Below are positions 35,216 to 43,127 of a DNA stretch of 45,425 bases, piece by piece (the first letter of the stretch is position 1; the number at the start of each line of letters is the position of its first letter). The notes beneath the pieces are model-generated. The model made no database searches and was not told the origin of the DNA. It saw only the letters and a program-made list of their open reading frames with translations. The DNA lies in NCBI GenBank assembly GCA_030430205.1, contig JAUIGE010000047.1:1-45425 (forward strand), written 5' to 3'. The position numbers and the translations under genes are program-made. This stretch comes from Bacteroidia bacterium (lineage in GTDB: Bacteria > Bacteroidota > Bacteroidia > J057).

Positions 35216-36466
35216 TTAGAGGTTGTGTTGTTGTTGTTGGCCGCTTTTTGCCAGTTGAAATTCAACTCTTCGGTTTTGACTTCTGCCATCTTCTGTGGTA
35301 TTCTCAGCGAGAGGCTTTTGCTCACCAAAACCATCAGATTCAATTCTTGCCAATCGGATGCCTTTTTCATTCACCAGGTAATATTTTACCTGAAAGGCTC
35401 TTTTGATAGAGAGGACAAGGTTGCCCTTTTCGTCTCCTATGTTATCTGTATGGCCTGTAATGCTCAGGCTGGCTTCAGGGTATTTCTCCATGATTTCAGC
35501 AATGCGATCTAAAACCGGATAGCTTTCAGCTTTGAGTTCGTTGCTATTCGTTTCGAAATAGATCTTTTGCATAGCAAAATTCAGGTATTCAGCATCTTCT
35601 TTATCAATCTCAATCTGATCATCCGCTCTGTTGACAGAAGGCACAGGCTCGCTTACAGCCAGGCTGGCAGGGTCTACACCGAAGGCATCTTCTGATTTGA
35701 TGGGACCATCTTTGGGGTCTGAGATTGTGGGTGGACATCCACCAAACTGTATGAGTCCCATTTGATCCGGACAGCTATCTTCCACATCAGGAATACCGTC
35801 ACGGTCTGTGTCTATTCCCCGATCTGGTCGGGTTATGACAGTTTTTGTAGCAATCATGGGAGAAGTTTCTGCTTCTTCCAACATTTCAACAGGCGCATCC
35901 TGCCCTTTTTTCTGCGTTGGCACAGTGAAAACGATGCCGACTGCATGGGTGATATGTTGGTATTTCCGTCCCAAAGATTGCTTGTACATGCTTTCCAGGT
36001 TGAGGCTTAAGCTTTGGCTAAGTCTCATCCGCATGCCCAGGGCAGCCGGAAAGTATATAGCAGTCTTATTTTTGAGGCTGTTGATGCCTATCCCTGTGGA
36101 TAGATAAGGCGCTAAAAAGGCGTCTTCTGACATGACACGGCCATTATTCATCTTAAATTGGACCAGACTATTGGCATCAATCATGGATGGTCGATCAAAT
36201 TCGCTATTGCTTTCAGGTGATACTACCTGAGGGACAAAAGCTGTATTGATGGACAAATTTAACGAAGGTGTCAGATACACATGAGTGCCTAAACCAAATC
36301 CTTTGCTAAATTCCTGGTACTTCAAATAATCGTTAGTAAGTGGGCCATTATAATCCAGAAATAATCCAGACATACTAGCCATTACCCGCTTTTCTGAAGT
36401 TTGTCCTGTGACACAAAGTGAAATTACAAGTGAGCAAGTGAGGAGAACGAATTGGCGCACTCTCAC
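35216..36466 (-). CDS. OmpA family protein 1
   Basis: The 416-residue protein starts at a GTG that gives a good signal peptide (RQFVLLTCSLVISLCVTGQ). The N-terminal 180 residues are beta strands of a small barrel (MSGLFLDYNGPLTND, MRMRLSQSLSLNLE). One TSP3-type calcium motif (DTDRDGIPDVEDSCPDQ) follows. The C-terminal OmpA domain from about 290 has KIYFETNSNELK, SITGHTDNIGDEKGN and GRSQNRRVEFQL, the peptidoglycan-binding residues. It links outer membrane and wall. The gene is the last of three related OmpA genes on this strand, 52 bases after OmpA 2. Confidence 0.9.
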   Translation of the reverse strand: MRVRQFVLLTCSLVISLCVTGQTSEKRVMASMSGLFLDYNGPLTNDYLKYQEFSKGFGLGTHVYLTPSLNLSINTAFVPQVVSPESNSEFDRPSMIDANSLVQFKMNNGRVMSEDAFLAPYLSTGIGINSLKNKTAIYFPAALGMRMRLSQSLSLNLESMYKQSLGRKYQHITHAVGIVFTVPTQKKGQDAPVEMLEEAETSPMIATKTVITRPDRGIDTDRDGIPDVEDSCPDQMGLIQFGGCPPTISDPKDGPIKSEDAFGVDPASLAVSEPVPSVNRADDQIEIDKEDAEYLNFAMQKIYFETNSNELKAESYPVLDRIAEIMEKYPEASLSITGHTDNIGDEKGNLVLSIKRAFQVKYYLVNEKGIRLARIESDGFGEQKPLAENTTEDGRSQNRRVEFQLAKSGQQQQHNL

Positions 36467-36518
36467 GATTATTCTTAAGTTTGGGTAATTGAGTGGAAAA
36501 AAACTCCTAAACGAAGGT

Positions 36519-37955
36519 TTATTGAACCAGCTCGAAGTCTACTCTTCTGTTGAGGCTTCTACCGGTTTCTGTTGTGTTGTTTGCAATAGGAGATTCCTCT
36601 CCAAATCCGCTAGAAACAATTCTCGTTTGGCTTATCCCTTGCTCGTATACAAGGTAATATTTTACATGATAAGCTCGCATTATGGAAAGAACCTTATTAT
36701 GCCGATCGGTCCCGGAAGCATCTGCATGACCTTTAACAATCAATTTGGCTTCACTGTTGTTATGCAACATGTATGCCATTTCATCTAAAATGGCTTTGGT
36801 TTCAGGCTCAAGTTCATCACTATTAACAGGAAAATGAATACTTCTTATTGCTAATACGTTGTCACTCAGTGTTTTAGGCTCGGTGTATTTTTCTGTTGGA
36901 GAATTGATTTTTTCTTCCGCAATATTCCGTGAGTCAAAAGCTCCCTGTGACTGAGGAGAATTTTCACTGCCCTGAGGGGCATCTCTCAGCTCATCCAGGA
37001 AGGAGGTTCTGCCGGAATTTGTTTTCTGTTGTGGGATATTGCTATATGCCAAAGCAGGTTGTTTATTAAGGGAAAGATTTTCCTTTTTAACAGGTTCTGG
37101 CTTAGCTATTTCTTCAGGAAGGCTTGCATCATAAGCCTTGGCAGGAGGCAGGATGACTTCATCTGAGAGAGCTGAAGCAAATGCTTCAGAGCCGAGCTCA
37201 TCCTTAGGGAGATGCTCCAGGCGAGTCATGGCAAGGGCCATTCTGTCCGGGCAGCCTTCCAGTGCCAGTTTGCCAGCCTGATCCGGACATGCGTCACGCT
37301 TGTCTATGATGCCGTCCTCATCCCTGTCGGCAGGAGCGATTGTAATCAGCAATTCATCCCCCAGGCTATCTGGAGCCTGAGTAGGATTGTTTTTCTCTGT
37401 TCCGATATTGTATACAAAGGCGATCGCGTGTGAAAGATTTTGATAATCTTTGTTTATCGAGCGCTTGAGGATCATTTGCGTTTTGAGGCTGACTTTGGAA
37501 GAAAGCCGGAATTGAATACCGCCTCCCATGGGAACATATAAGTCGGGGTGCTCCCTGACATAACTCCCTCCAAAACCCAGTACAAAATAGGGCGCGATGA
37601 AGGCTTGTTCCTTCATCAGGGCTCCATTGTTAAATTTGAAATGGAGCAGATAGTTCATGTCTATCAGATTGGGGCGCTCCTCGGTCCAGTCGAAGCCTGG
37701 AAAGCGCACACCCTGGCCCAGGGTCACATTGGTGCTTAAGGCAAAAGCGCCGCTAAGGTAGCGGGAAACGCCCAGGCTGAGGCCCAGGTCAAAGTTGTCC
37801 GTTTGGAAGAATTGGCCATCAATAGGCCCTTGATAATCAAGAAAATCTACGCCTGTGCTGACGGCCCATTTTTTATCAAATGATTGTGCTGTGGTGATAG
37901 CGGGAAGAAGGGTGGCCATGAAAGCGAGCAGAATGGTAAGATTAAAGCTACGCAT
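36519..37955 (-). CDS. OmpA family protein 2
   Basis: From the ATG at 37955 the product has 478 residues with a signal peptide (NLTILLAFMATLLPAITTA). The N-terminal barrel part contains VDFLDYQGPIDGQFFQ, similar to OmpA 1, and a single TSP3 motif (DRDEDGIIDKRDACPDQ). A long linker with lysine, proline and serine (about 240-370) precedes the OmpA domain: IHFPVNSDELEPE, IVKGHADASGTD, GRSLNRRVDFEL. Function as for OmpA 1, wall attachment. A GTG 48 bases upstream is a less likely start. The longer linker distinguishes it from its neighbours. Confidence 0.9.
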   Translation of the reverse strand: MRSFNLTILLAFMATLLPAITTAQSFDKKWAVSTGVDFLDYQGPIDGQFFQTDNFDLGLSLGVSRYLSGAFALSTNVTLGQGVRFPGFDWTEERPNLIDMNYLLHFKFNNGALMKEQAFIAPYFVLGFGGSYVREHPDLYVPMGGGIQFRLSSKVSLKTQMILKRSINKDYQNLSHAIAFVYNIGTEKNNPTQAPDSLGDELLITIAPADRDEDGIIDKRDACPDQAGKLALEGCPDRMALAMTRLEHLPKDELGSEAFASALSDEVILPPAKAYDASLPEEIAKPEPVKKENLSLNKQPALAYSNIPQQKTNSGRTSFLDELRDAPQGSENSPQSQGAFDSRNIAEEKINSPTEKYTEPKTLSDNVLAIRSIHFPVNSDELEPETKAILDEMAYMLHNNSEAKLIVKGHADASGTDRHNKVLSIMRAYHVKYYLVYEQGISQTRIVSSGFGEESPIANNTTETGRSLNRRVDFELVQ

Positions 37956-38150
37956 AGAATAATGAAATAAAGAGTTAAACAGGAATAAAACATCTGGAAT
38001 CACGACATAGTCGTCTTCAGATGGCCACTGACCAGAATTAACAAGAGCATTTTATGTTAATACAACCCTTCTCAGTGACCTAACTAACCTACGAAAGAGA
38101 AAATATTCGATCTACCTAAACTAATTCTACAATTTCCTAAGCTTAAATAC

Positions 38151-38178
38151 AAAAAGCGAGCCAAAAATTGACTCGCTT
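38151..38178 (-). terminator. Intrinsic terminator
   Basis: AAGCGAG (38154-38160) pairs with CTCGCTT (38172-38178). On the minus strand the stem is followed by TTTTTGTATTT. It lies just after the stop of OmpA 3, so OmpA 3 seems transcribed apart from OmpA 2 and 1. Confidence 0.7.
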
Positions 38179-38207
38179 CCTGATAATACATGCGTAAGAT
38201 TTTTCAG

Positions 38208-39590
38208 TTATTGTACGAAAAGCTCAAACTCCACCCTTCTGTTTTCTGCTTTCCCCGCAGCTGTGTCATTGGAGTTTTTGGGCTTGCTTTCCCCATATCC
38301 GGCACTCTCCATGCGGTTGAGGTCTACTCCTTTGCTCTGTAAATAGCTTTTACAAGCCGCAGCCCTTTCTTCAGAAAGCTTCTGATTTTTGGAAGCGTCA
38401 CCCACATTGTCGGTGTGACCTGAGATGCGCATACTGTATTCAGGATATTCCTCCATTACGCTGACGATTTCATCCAAAATAGTTTTAGATGACTCCAGCA
38501 ATTCAGCACTTCCCGTTTTAAATTTTACCGATTTGGTAATTCTTTCTAATTGTGCTTTTATTTCTTCCTTGATCTCAGGACATCCTTGCATATCAGCTAC
38601 GCCAATCACATCGGGACAACGGTCGTCCTTATCCCGGATGCCATCGCCATCTGTATCTACACAGCCGTTGAATTCTTTCAAGCCAGCTATATCCGGACAG
38701 TCATCCTCTTTGTCTATGATGCCATCACCATCTGTATCCGGGCAACCCTTGAAGGTCGCAAGTCCGGCCACATTGGGACATTCGTCATATTCATCGGCTA
38801 TGCCGTCTCCATCAGAATCCTTTATCTCTTCAGGGCAGCCTTTCAGGCTGATAAGGCCTGCTACTTCAGGGCAGTTGTCGTCTTTGTCGGCTACACCATC
38901 CTGATCCGTATCCGGGCACCCATTAAAGGTCGCAAGACCTGATTCATTGGGGCAATCATCATCTTTATCCACGATACCGTCTCCATCCGTGTCTATCGGC
39001 TTTTCGATGATTATGGGTTTAGGCTCATCATCTATCTTGCCTCCGCCAAATCCCAGGTTCACTCCCCCGCCTATGGTCACATAGTTGCCCAAATCACCCA
39101 ATCCCAGGTGATAATTGGCAAAAGCATCCAGGGAAACAGCGGATATAGACTGTATTTTAAACCCTACACCTGCGGGTACAAATGGATGAATACCCACTTC
39201 ACTGCCTGCAAAGGCTGCCCCAAAACCTGCCTGAATATAAGGCACAATCATGGCTCTTGGCTCATACCAGTCGCCATTGATCAGTTTGAGTTTGAGCAGT
39301 GCCTCTATGTCTTTGAGGTTGTTAACCGGCTGGCCATCAGGCGTCTTCCAGGGGGCAAAACTTGCCTGTAGACCCGCATCAAAGGCGGGATTGAGGTAGC
39401 GATTTAGTTGAACCGTATAAGCCGAGAGCATATCTGCATAGGAGGCAGGAGCCTTAAACTCCGGCAATCCCGTGAAATCACGGCCTGCAAATCCAAAACC
39501 CAGGCTCCATCTGTCGCCCATATTTTGAGCTTCAACTGTCACTGTAGATGCCAGCATGCAGCTGATGATGAACAAGAATAATTTTTTCAT
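38208..39590 (-). CDS. OmpA family protein 3 with TSP3 repeats
   Basis: The 460-residue protein has a signal peptide (KKLFLFIISCMLASTVTVEA), an N-terminal barrel domain (about 25-185), then five TSP3 repeats of the form DTDGDGIxDKDDDCP, ending in xxGCP (about 198-340), and an OmpA domain (VKFKTGSAELLESS, RISGHTDNVGDASKN, ENRRVEFELFV). The aspartate-rich repeats bind calcium and form a stiff stalk between barrel and wall-binding domain. It is the family's usual Bacteroidota form; the other two OmpA genes downstream look like reduced paralogues. Confidence 0.94.
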   Translation of the reverse strand: MKKLFLFIISCMLASTVTVEAQNMGDRWSLGFGFAGRDFTGLPEFKAPASYADMLSAYTVQLNRYLNPAFDAGLQASFAPWKTPDGQPVNNLKDIEALLKLKLINGDWYEPRAMIVPYIQAGFGAAFAGSEVGIHPFVPAGVGFKIQSISAVSLDAFANYHLGLGDLGNYVTIGGGVNLGFGGGKIDDEPKPIIIEKPIDTDGDGIVDKDDDCPNESGLATFNGCPDTDQDGVADKDDNCPEVAGLISLKGCPEEIKDSDGDGIADEYDECPNVAGLATFKGCPDTDGDGIIDKEDDCPDIAGLKEFNGCVDTDGDGIRDKDDRCPDVIGVADMQGCPEIKEEIKAQLERITKSVKFKTGSAELLESSKTILDEIVSVMEEYPEYSMRISGHTDNVGDASKNQKLSEERAAACKSYLQSKGVDLNRMESAGYGESKPKNSNDTAAGKAENRRVEFELFVQ

Positions 39591-39663
39591 ACTAATGTGT
39601 TTGTAGTTGGTCTATAAAGCTTAGACGATGGAATAAATTAGCTGTCACATGTATTCGTTCAAA

Positions 39664-40095
39664 TTATTGCTTTACCAATACACTGTATTCTTTTATCCCA
39701 TCCGTTTCACTTTGAAGTGTAAGGGTATCTGCCACCCATGAGCTGATGGTATATTTTGTATCGAAAAATTCCAAGGCGTCTCCATTGTGCATATACGTAC
39801 TCCGATCGGATTCAATCCCGGTATTATCATCATGATCCCTGGCTACAAATCCGTCCGCTGAAAAAGTGAAAAATATATCACCCAGGGGAATGGCACCCAT
39901 GTCTGGAATCCTTTTTTCAACCAATTCCCATCTCGCAATCAAAGGCGAAGGGGCCAAAGTCTCATCCTGCGTCGGGGCAGTAGCGGTGCTATCTCCCTGG
40001 AGGGAGTCATTTTCGTCCTGATTTTCAGAAGAATCATCGCCACAAGCGGCAAGCATCAGGATCAGGATTAAAGGGAAGAGTAGTACTTTTTTCAT
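39664..40095 (-). CDS. Hypothetical lipoprotein, lipocalin-like
   Basis: The 143-residue protein from the ATG at 40095 has a lipoprotein signal (VLLFPLILILMLAAC, Cys near 17) followed by an acidic linker (GDDSSENQDENDSLQGD). The remaining 90 residues (LIARWELVEKRIPDMGAIPLG, FFTFSADGF, LTLQSETDG) look like a small lipocalin-like or META-type beta domain: WELVEK, then strand pairs. It probably sits on the outer membrane; the ligand is unknown. Confidence 0.75.
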   Translation of the reverse strand: MKKVLLFPLILILMLAACGDDSSENQDENDSLQGDSTATAPTQDETLAPSPLIARWELVEKRIPDMGAIPLGDIFFTFSADGFVARDHDDNTGIESDRSTYMHNGDALEFFDTKYTISSWVADTLTLQSETDGIKEYSVLVKQ

Positions 40096-40173
40096 AGAGG
40101 TATTATTCAAAATAGCCGGATTTGTGAAATTTTTAGCTTTGCCTTCAAATTAATGAATTTAGGGGAATTCACT

Positions 40174-40181
40174 TAACTTTG
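40174..40181 (+). promoter_or_regulatory. Possible -7 element TAACTTTG
   Basis: TAACTTTG fits the Bacteroidota -7 consensus TAnnTTTG and ends 5 bases before the SDR start codon, suggesting a leaderless or nearly leaderless transcript. No convincing -33 TTG stands at the right distance, so this is tentative. Confidence 0.35.
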
Positions 40182-40186
40182 GCTAT

Positions 40187-40921
40187 ATGAAAACAAAAAT
40201 TGCATTAGTTACAGGCGGAGCCAGAGGGCTGGGCTTTGAATTTTGCCGGCAGTTGGCCGGGAAAGACTGCACCGTCATCCTGACGGCTCGCAATGAAGAG
40301 CGTGGCCAGCAGGCGGTATCCCAATTGAAAGAGCTGGGCTTTGATGTCCATTTTCGCATATTGGATGTAGAAAATGAAGAACAGATAGCTGCATTGGCAA
40401 CAGATTTAGCATCTTCTTTTGACAGCATTGATCTCCTGATCAATAATGCAGGAGTCAATTCCAAGAGCAGCGGGAGGGAAGAAGATTTTCTCAAAAACTT
40501 CAAACTCTCTGAGCTTTCCCCTGAGCATATACTGCACATGATGCACATCAATGCGGTAGCGCCTATAATCATGACCAAGCATTTTGTTCCGCATTTGAAA
40601 AAAAGCAGAAACCCCAAAGTGGTGAATATCTCCAGTTGGCTTGGCTCCGTTTCCGCCAAAACCAATGGCGGTAACTACAGCTACTGCGGCAGCAAAGCTG
40701 CCTTGAATATGCTCACAAGAGCTCTGGCATTTGACCTGGTGCGTGAGGGCATCACGACCATAGCCGTCAATCCCGGCTGGGTGCAAACCAGCATGGGCGG
40801 GACACGGGCAAAACTAACGCCAGCCGAGTCTGTCGCAGGCTTGCTCCAGGTCATAGAAAAGATGAATATCAAAGACTCAGGAAAATTTTTTCAATGGGAT
40901 GGGACAGAACATCCCTGGTAG
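40187..40921 (+). CDS. Short-chain dehydrogenase/reductase
   Basis: The 244-residue cytosolic enzyme has a classical SDR layout: TGGARGLGF cofactor motif near 9-17, NNAG near 87, catalytic Ser in NISSWLGS near 146, and YCGSK (YxxxK) near 165-169, then NPGWVQTSMGG. The dinucleotide is probably NADP(H), given the Arg in the first motif. The substrate cannot be told; the closest general type is carbonyl reductase-like SDRs. The thioredoxin-like gene follows after 75 bases on the same strand. Confidence 0.92.
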   Translation: MKTKIALVTGGARGLGFEFCRQLAGKDCTVILTARNEERGQQAVSQLKELGFDVHFRILDVENEEQIAALATDLASSFDSIDLLINNAGVNSKSSGREEDFLKNFKLSELSPEHILHMMHINAVAPIIMTKHFVPHLKKSRNPKVVNISSWLGSVSAKTNGGNYSYCGSKAALNMLTRALAFDLVREGITTIAVNPGWVQTSMGGTRAKLTPAESVAGLLQVIEKMNIKDSGKFFQWDGTEHPW

Positions 40922-40996
40922 AAATTCGGACAACTTCTACAACTCTCCAACGTATGCAAGTTTGAACATATATGTTTAAACATGTAAATATTCATT

Positions 40997-41599
40997 ATGA
41001 TTACCCAACAACTCATCGAACAAGCTTATAGCTATGAATCTTACCTTCAATTGGTCGAAAATGTATTCGCAGAAGGAAAGACTACAGGGCCCAACCAAAG
41101 CGAGGAACTGACTCACTACACAGGTCTGAATATCAGGCGAATGAATCGCCTGAACAAGACCACCCAAATTGAAGATGCACTCAAAAAAGTGATTCAGAAC
41201 ATAGACCGCGACCAGCTTTGGCTGGTAATTAGCGAAGGCTGGTGCGGCGATGCCGCTCAAAGCCTTCCCGTCATCCATAAAATGGCAGAGCTCAATGATC
41301 ACATTCAGCTAAAGATCATTCTCAGGGATGAAAACCTGGAGGTTATGGATGCTTACCTGACCAATGGAAGTCGCTCCATTCCTAAATTAATCATCCTTGA
41401 TGCTGAAAATTTAGAGGAGATCGCTGTATGGGGTTCGCGACCTCTTGCTGCGCAGCAGTTGGCGGCGGATTTGAAAAGGCAAGGCATGGCTTATGAGGAG
41501 GTAAATGCGGCCATTCAGCTTTGGTATGCAAAAGACAAAACAAAGAGCATACAGGCAGAGTTTGTATCTTTGCTGACAGCGGAATTAATAAATAGTTAA
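40997..41599 (+). CDS. Thioredoxin-like protein with a single active-site Cys
   Basis: The 200-residue protein belongs to the Thioredoxin_9 type. The active-site loop is EGWCGDA near residues 79-85, with one Cys rather than CxxC, and the cis-Pro motif RSIPKLIIL near 126-134 is present. There is no signal peptide. With one Cys it cannot form the usual disulfide within the motif, so it may be a monothiol reductase or a binding protein. It is 8 bases before the ferritin gene, hinting at a joint role in oxidative stress and iron handling (inference). Confidence 0.88.
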   Translation: MITQQLIEQAYSYESYLQLVENVFAEGKTTGPNQSEELTHYTGLNIRRMNRLNKTTQIEDALKKVIQNIDRDQLWLVISEGWCGDAAQSLPVIHKMAELNDHIQLKIILRDENLEVMDAYLTNGSRSIPKLIILDAENLEEIAVWGSRPLAAQQLAADLKRQGMAYEEVNAAIQLWYAKDKTKSIQAEFVSLLTAELINS

Positions 41600-41607
41600 T
41601 CGATCAT

Positions 41608-42111
41608 ATGATATCTGAAAAAATTTCAAACTTAATCAACGAACAGTTTCACAAAGAGCTTTATTCTGCCAATTTATATTTGGCGATGTGTTCTTATTTC
41701 CTGGATCAGGATTTGGATGGATTTGCCCATTTCTTCCGCCTACAGGCGGATGAGGAGATGCTGCACGCCATGAAGCAGTTTGACTACCTCCATGAGGTAG
41801 ATGGCAAGATCAGCATGGGCGCGATAGAAGCGCCTGAGAATAACTTTTCCGGCATTTTGCCAGCTTTCGAAGAGGCACTTGCCCATGAGCGCATCGTGAC
41901 CCGTTCCATCAACAATATCATGAAGGAAGCCTTGCTGGAAGGCGATTTTGCTACCCAGGCTTTTTTCCAATGGTTTGTACAGGAGCAAGTGGAAGAAGAA
42001 TCCAGTATGCGCAGCATCATCGCGAAGCTGAAGCTTGCCGGAGATAACAAAAGCTCCATTTACCTGCTCAATGAAGAGCTGGGCAAGCGTCAACCTGCGC
42101 CAGAGGCTTAG
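41608..42111 (+). CDS. ftnA: Bacterial non-haem ferritin
   Basis: The 167-residue protein is a four-helix-bundle ferritin. Ferroxidase-centre residues are visible: E in NEQFHKELYSANLYLA (near 17), and E and H in RLQADEEMLHAMKQF (near 50 and 53), then ALAHERIVTRSINNI and VQEQVEEESSMRSII with further Glu ligands. Twenty-four subunits form a shell that oxidises and stores iron. It is 8 bases downstream of the thioredoxin-like gene and probably in one operon with it. The gene name follows the family, since the exact orthology cannot be tested. Confidence 0.95.
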   Translation: MISEKISNLINEQFHKELYSANLYLAMCSYFLDQDLDGFAHFFRLQADEEMLHAMKQFDYLHEVDGKISMGAIEAPENNFSGILPAFEEALAHERIVTRSINNIMKEALLEGDFATQAFFQWFVQEQVEEESSMRSIIAKLKLAGDNKSSIYLLNEELGKRQPAPEA

Positions 42112-42117
42112 TCAGAT

Positions 42118-42242
42118 AGTCAGAAAGTAAGGAGTGGGCAGTTGGCAGTACTTTTAAACTCTGCCCACTGCCCACTTCATACTAAATACTGCCGACTGCC
42201 CACTAAATACTGCCGACTGCATACTAAATACTGCCCACTTTC
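42118..42242. repeat. ACTGCC-type short tandem repeats
   Basis: A 23- to 24-base unit containing TACTAAATACTGCC(G/C)ACT repeats about three times at 42178-42240. To its left, GTGGGCAGTTGGCAGT faces CTGCCCACTGCCCAC as an inverted repeat. It fills the gap between the converging ferritin and DUF1573 genes. Confidence 0.75.
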
Positions 42243-43055
42243 CTAGTTCCCGTCATTGGTTGCAGGGGCAGCAGGTGCTGCGATGACTGTACCTTTGAAT
42301 CGGAGAACATGGTGAATAGGCTCACCATTGTGAGTTACGGTGACAGATTTCATCTGAGGGCCCATTTTTCCACGAGAATTAAAAGATACTTTGATCATAC
42401 CTTCTTCTCCAGGAGCAATAGGTTCGCTGGACCACTCTGGAGTAGTACAGCCACAAGAAGCCTTCACACGGGTCAGCAGCAACTCTGTAGTACCTGTATT
42501 TTTGAATTTAAAAACGTGGGTAGCGACATCATTTTGCTTGATTTCTCCAAAATCATGGATTTCTTCATACCACTGAACGGTGGTTTTAGGCATAGACTCT
42601 GCCTTTTGAATATAGGCAGGCTGGGTAGGTTGAGCCGGCTGTGCAGGAGCTGGCTGCACCATGGTATTGGGAGCAGGCTTGAGCTGGACAGGCTTAGGCG
42701 TATTGGTCGCTTTTTGAGGGGCAGCAGGAGCGGGTGCAGGCTGAGTCATGGCGATAGCGCCACCACCCTCAGCAATACTTTTACCATAAGTAACCACTTC
42801 AGCCTGATCTGCAGGACTCAGCAAACTAAAGTGTTTTTTTAGCGTTTTTGCATCGGTTATTGCCACGCCTTCCTCTTTATTTTGGAGCTTGCTGTTGGCA
42901 AAATTGATCAGAGAACTTTCCAGATCATCAGGCAAAGTTTTGAGAACTTTCTTAATTTCTTTTTTTCGTTCGTTCGTTTGAGCAGTCGCTGGCACAGCCA
43001 CCAGGAAACAAAGTCCCAGGATAAGTGCGCTGGCGAAAAAAGTGGAAATTTTCAT
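42243..43055 (-). CDS. DUF1573 exported protein
   Basis: The 270-residue product has a signal peptide (FASALILGLCFLVAVPATA, cleavage near AQ). A helical N-terminal segment and a Pro-Ala-Gln-rich linker (about 105-150) lead to a DUF1573 domain: YEEIHDFGEIKQNDVATHVFKFKNTGTTELLLTRVKASCGCTTPEW, with the conserved CGCT, then GMIKVSFNSRGKMG. The fold is an immunoglobulin-like (ASH/MSP) beta sandwich, common in exported Bacteroidota proteins with unknown partners. A promoter is visible upstream inside the start of the divergent copA gene. Confidence 0.88.
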   Translation of the reverse strand: MKISTFFASALILGLCFLVAVPATAQTNERKKEIKKVLKTLPDDLESSLINFANSKLQNKEEGVAITDAKTLKKHFSLLSPADQAEVVTYGKSIAEGGGAIAMTQPAPAPAAPQKATNTPKPVQLKPAPNTMVQPAPAQPAQPTQPAYIQKAESMPKTTVQWYEEIHDFGEIKQNDVATHVFKFKNTGTTELLLTRVKASCGCTTPEWSSEPIAPGEEGMIKVSFNSRGKMGPQMKSVTVTHNGEPIHHVLRFKGTVIAAPAAPATNDGN

Positions 43056-43096
43056 ATTAAATTTGATTTGAGTTTTTAACGAAGTTGTTAGTTATA

Positions 43097-43127
43097 CAAA
43101 TGTAGTGTTATGCAAGTAGAACTCCAA
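43097..43127 (-). promoter_or_regulatory. Promoter of the DUF1573 gene
   Basis: On the minus strand TACATTTG (43104-43097) fits the -7 consensus TAnnTTTG, with TTG (43127-43125) 20 bases upstream as -33 element. The predicted leader is about 35 bases. The -33 part lies within the first codons of the divergent P-type ATPase gene. Confidence 0.5.

Noticed and set aside
38425-38942. Plus-strand frames opposite OmpA 3
   Set aside because: They mirror the TSP3 repeat DNA and have no independent support.
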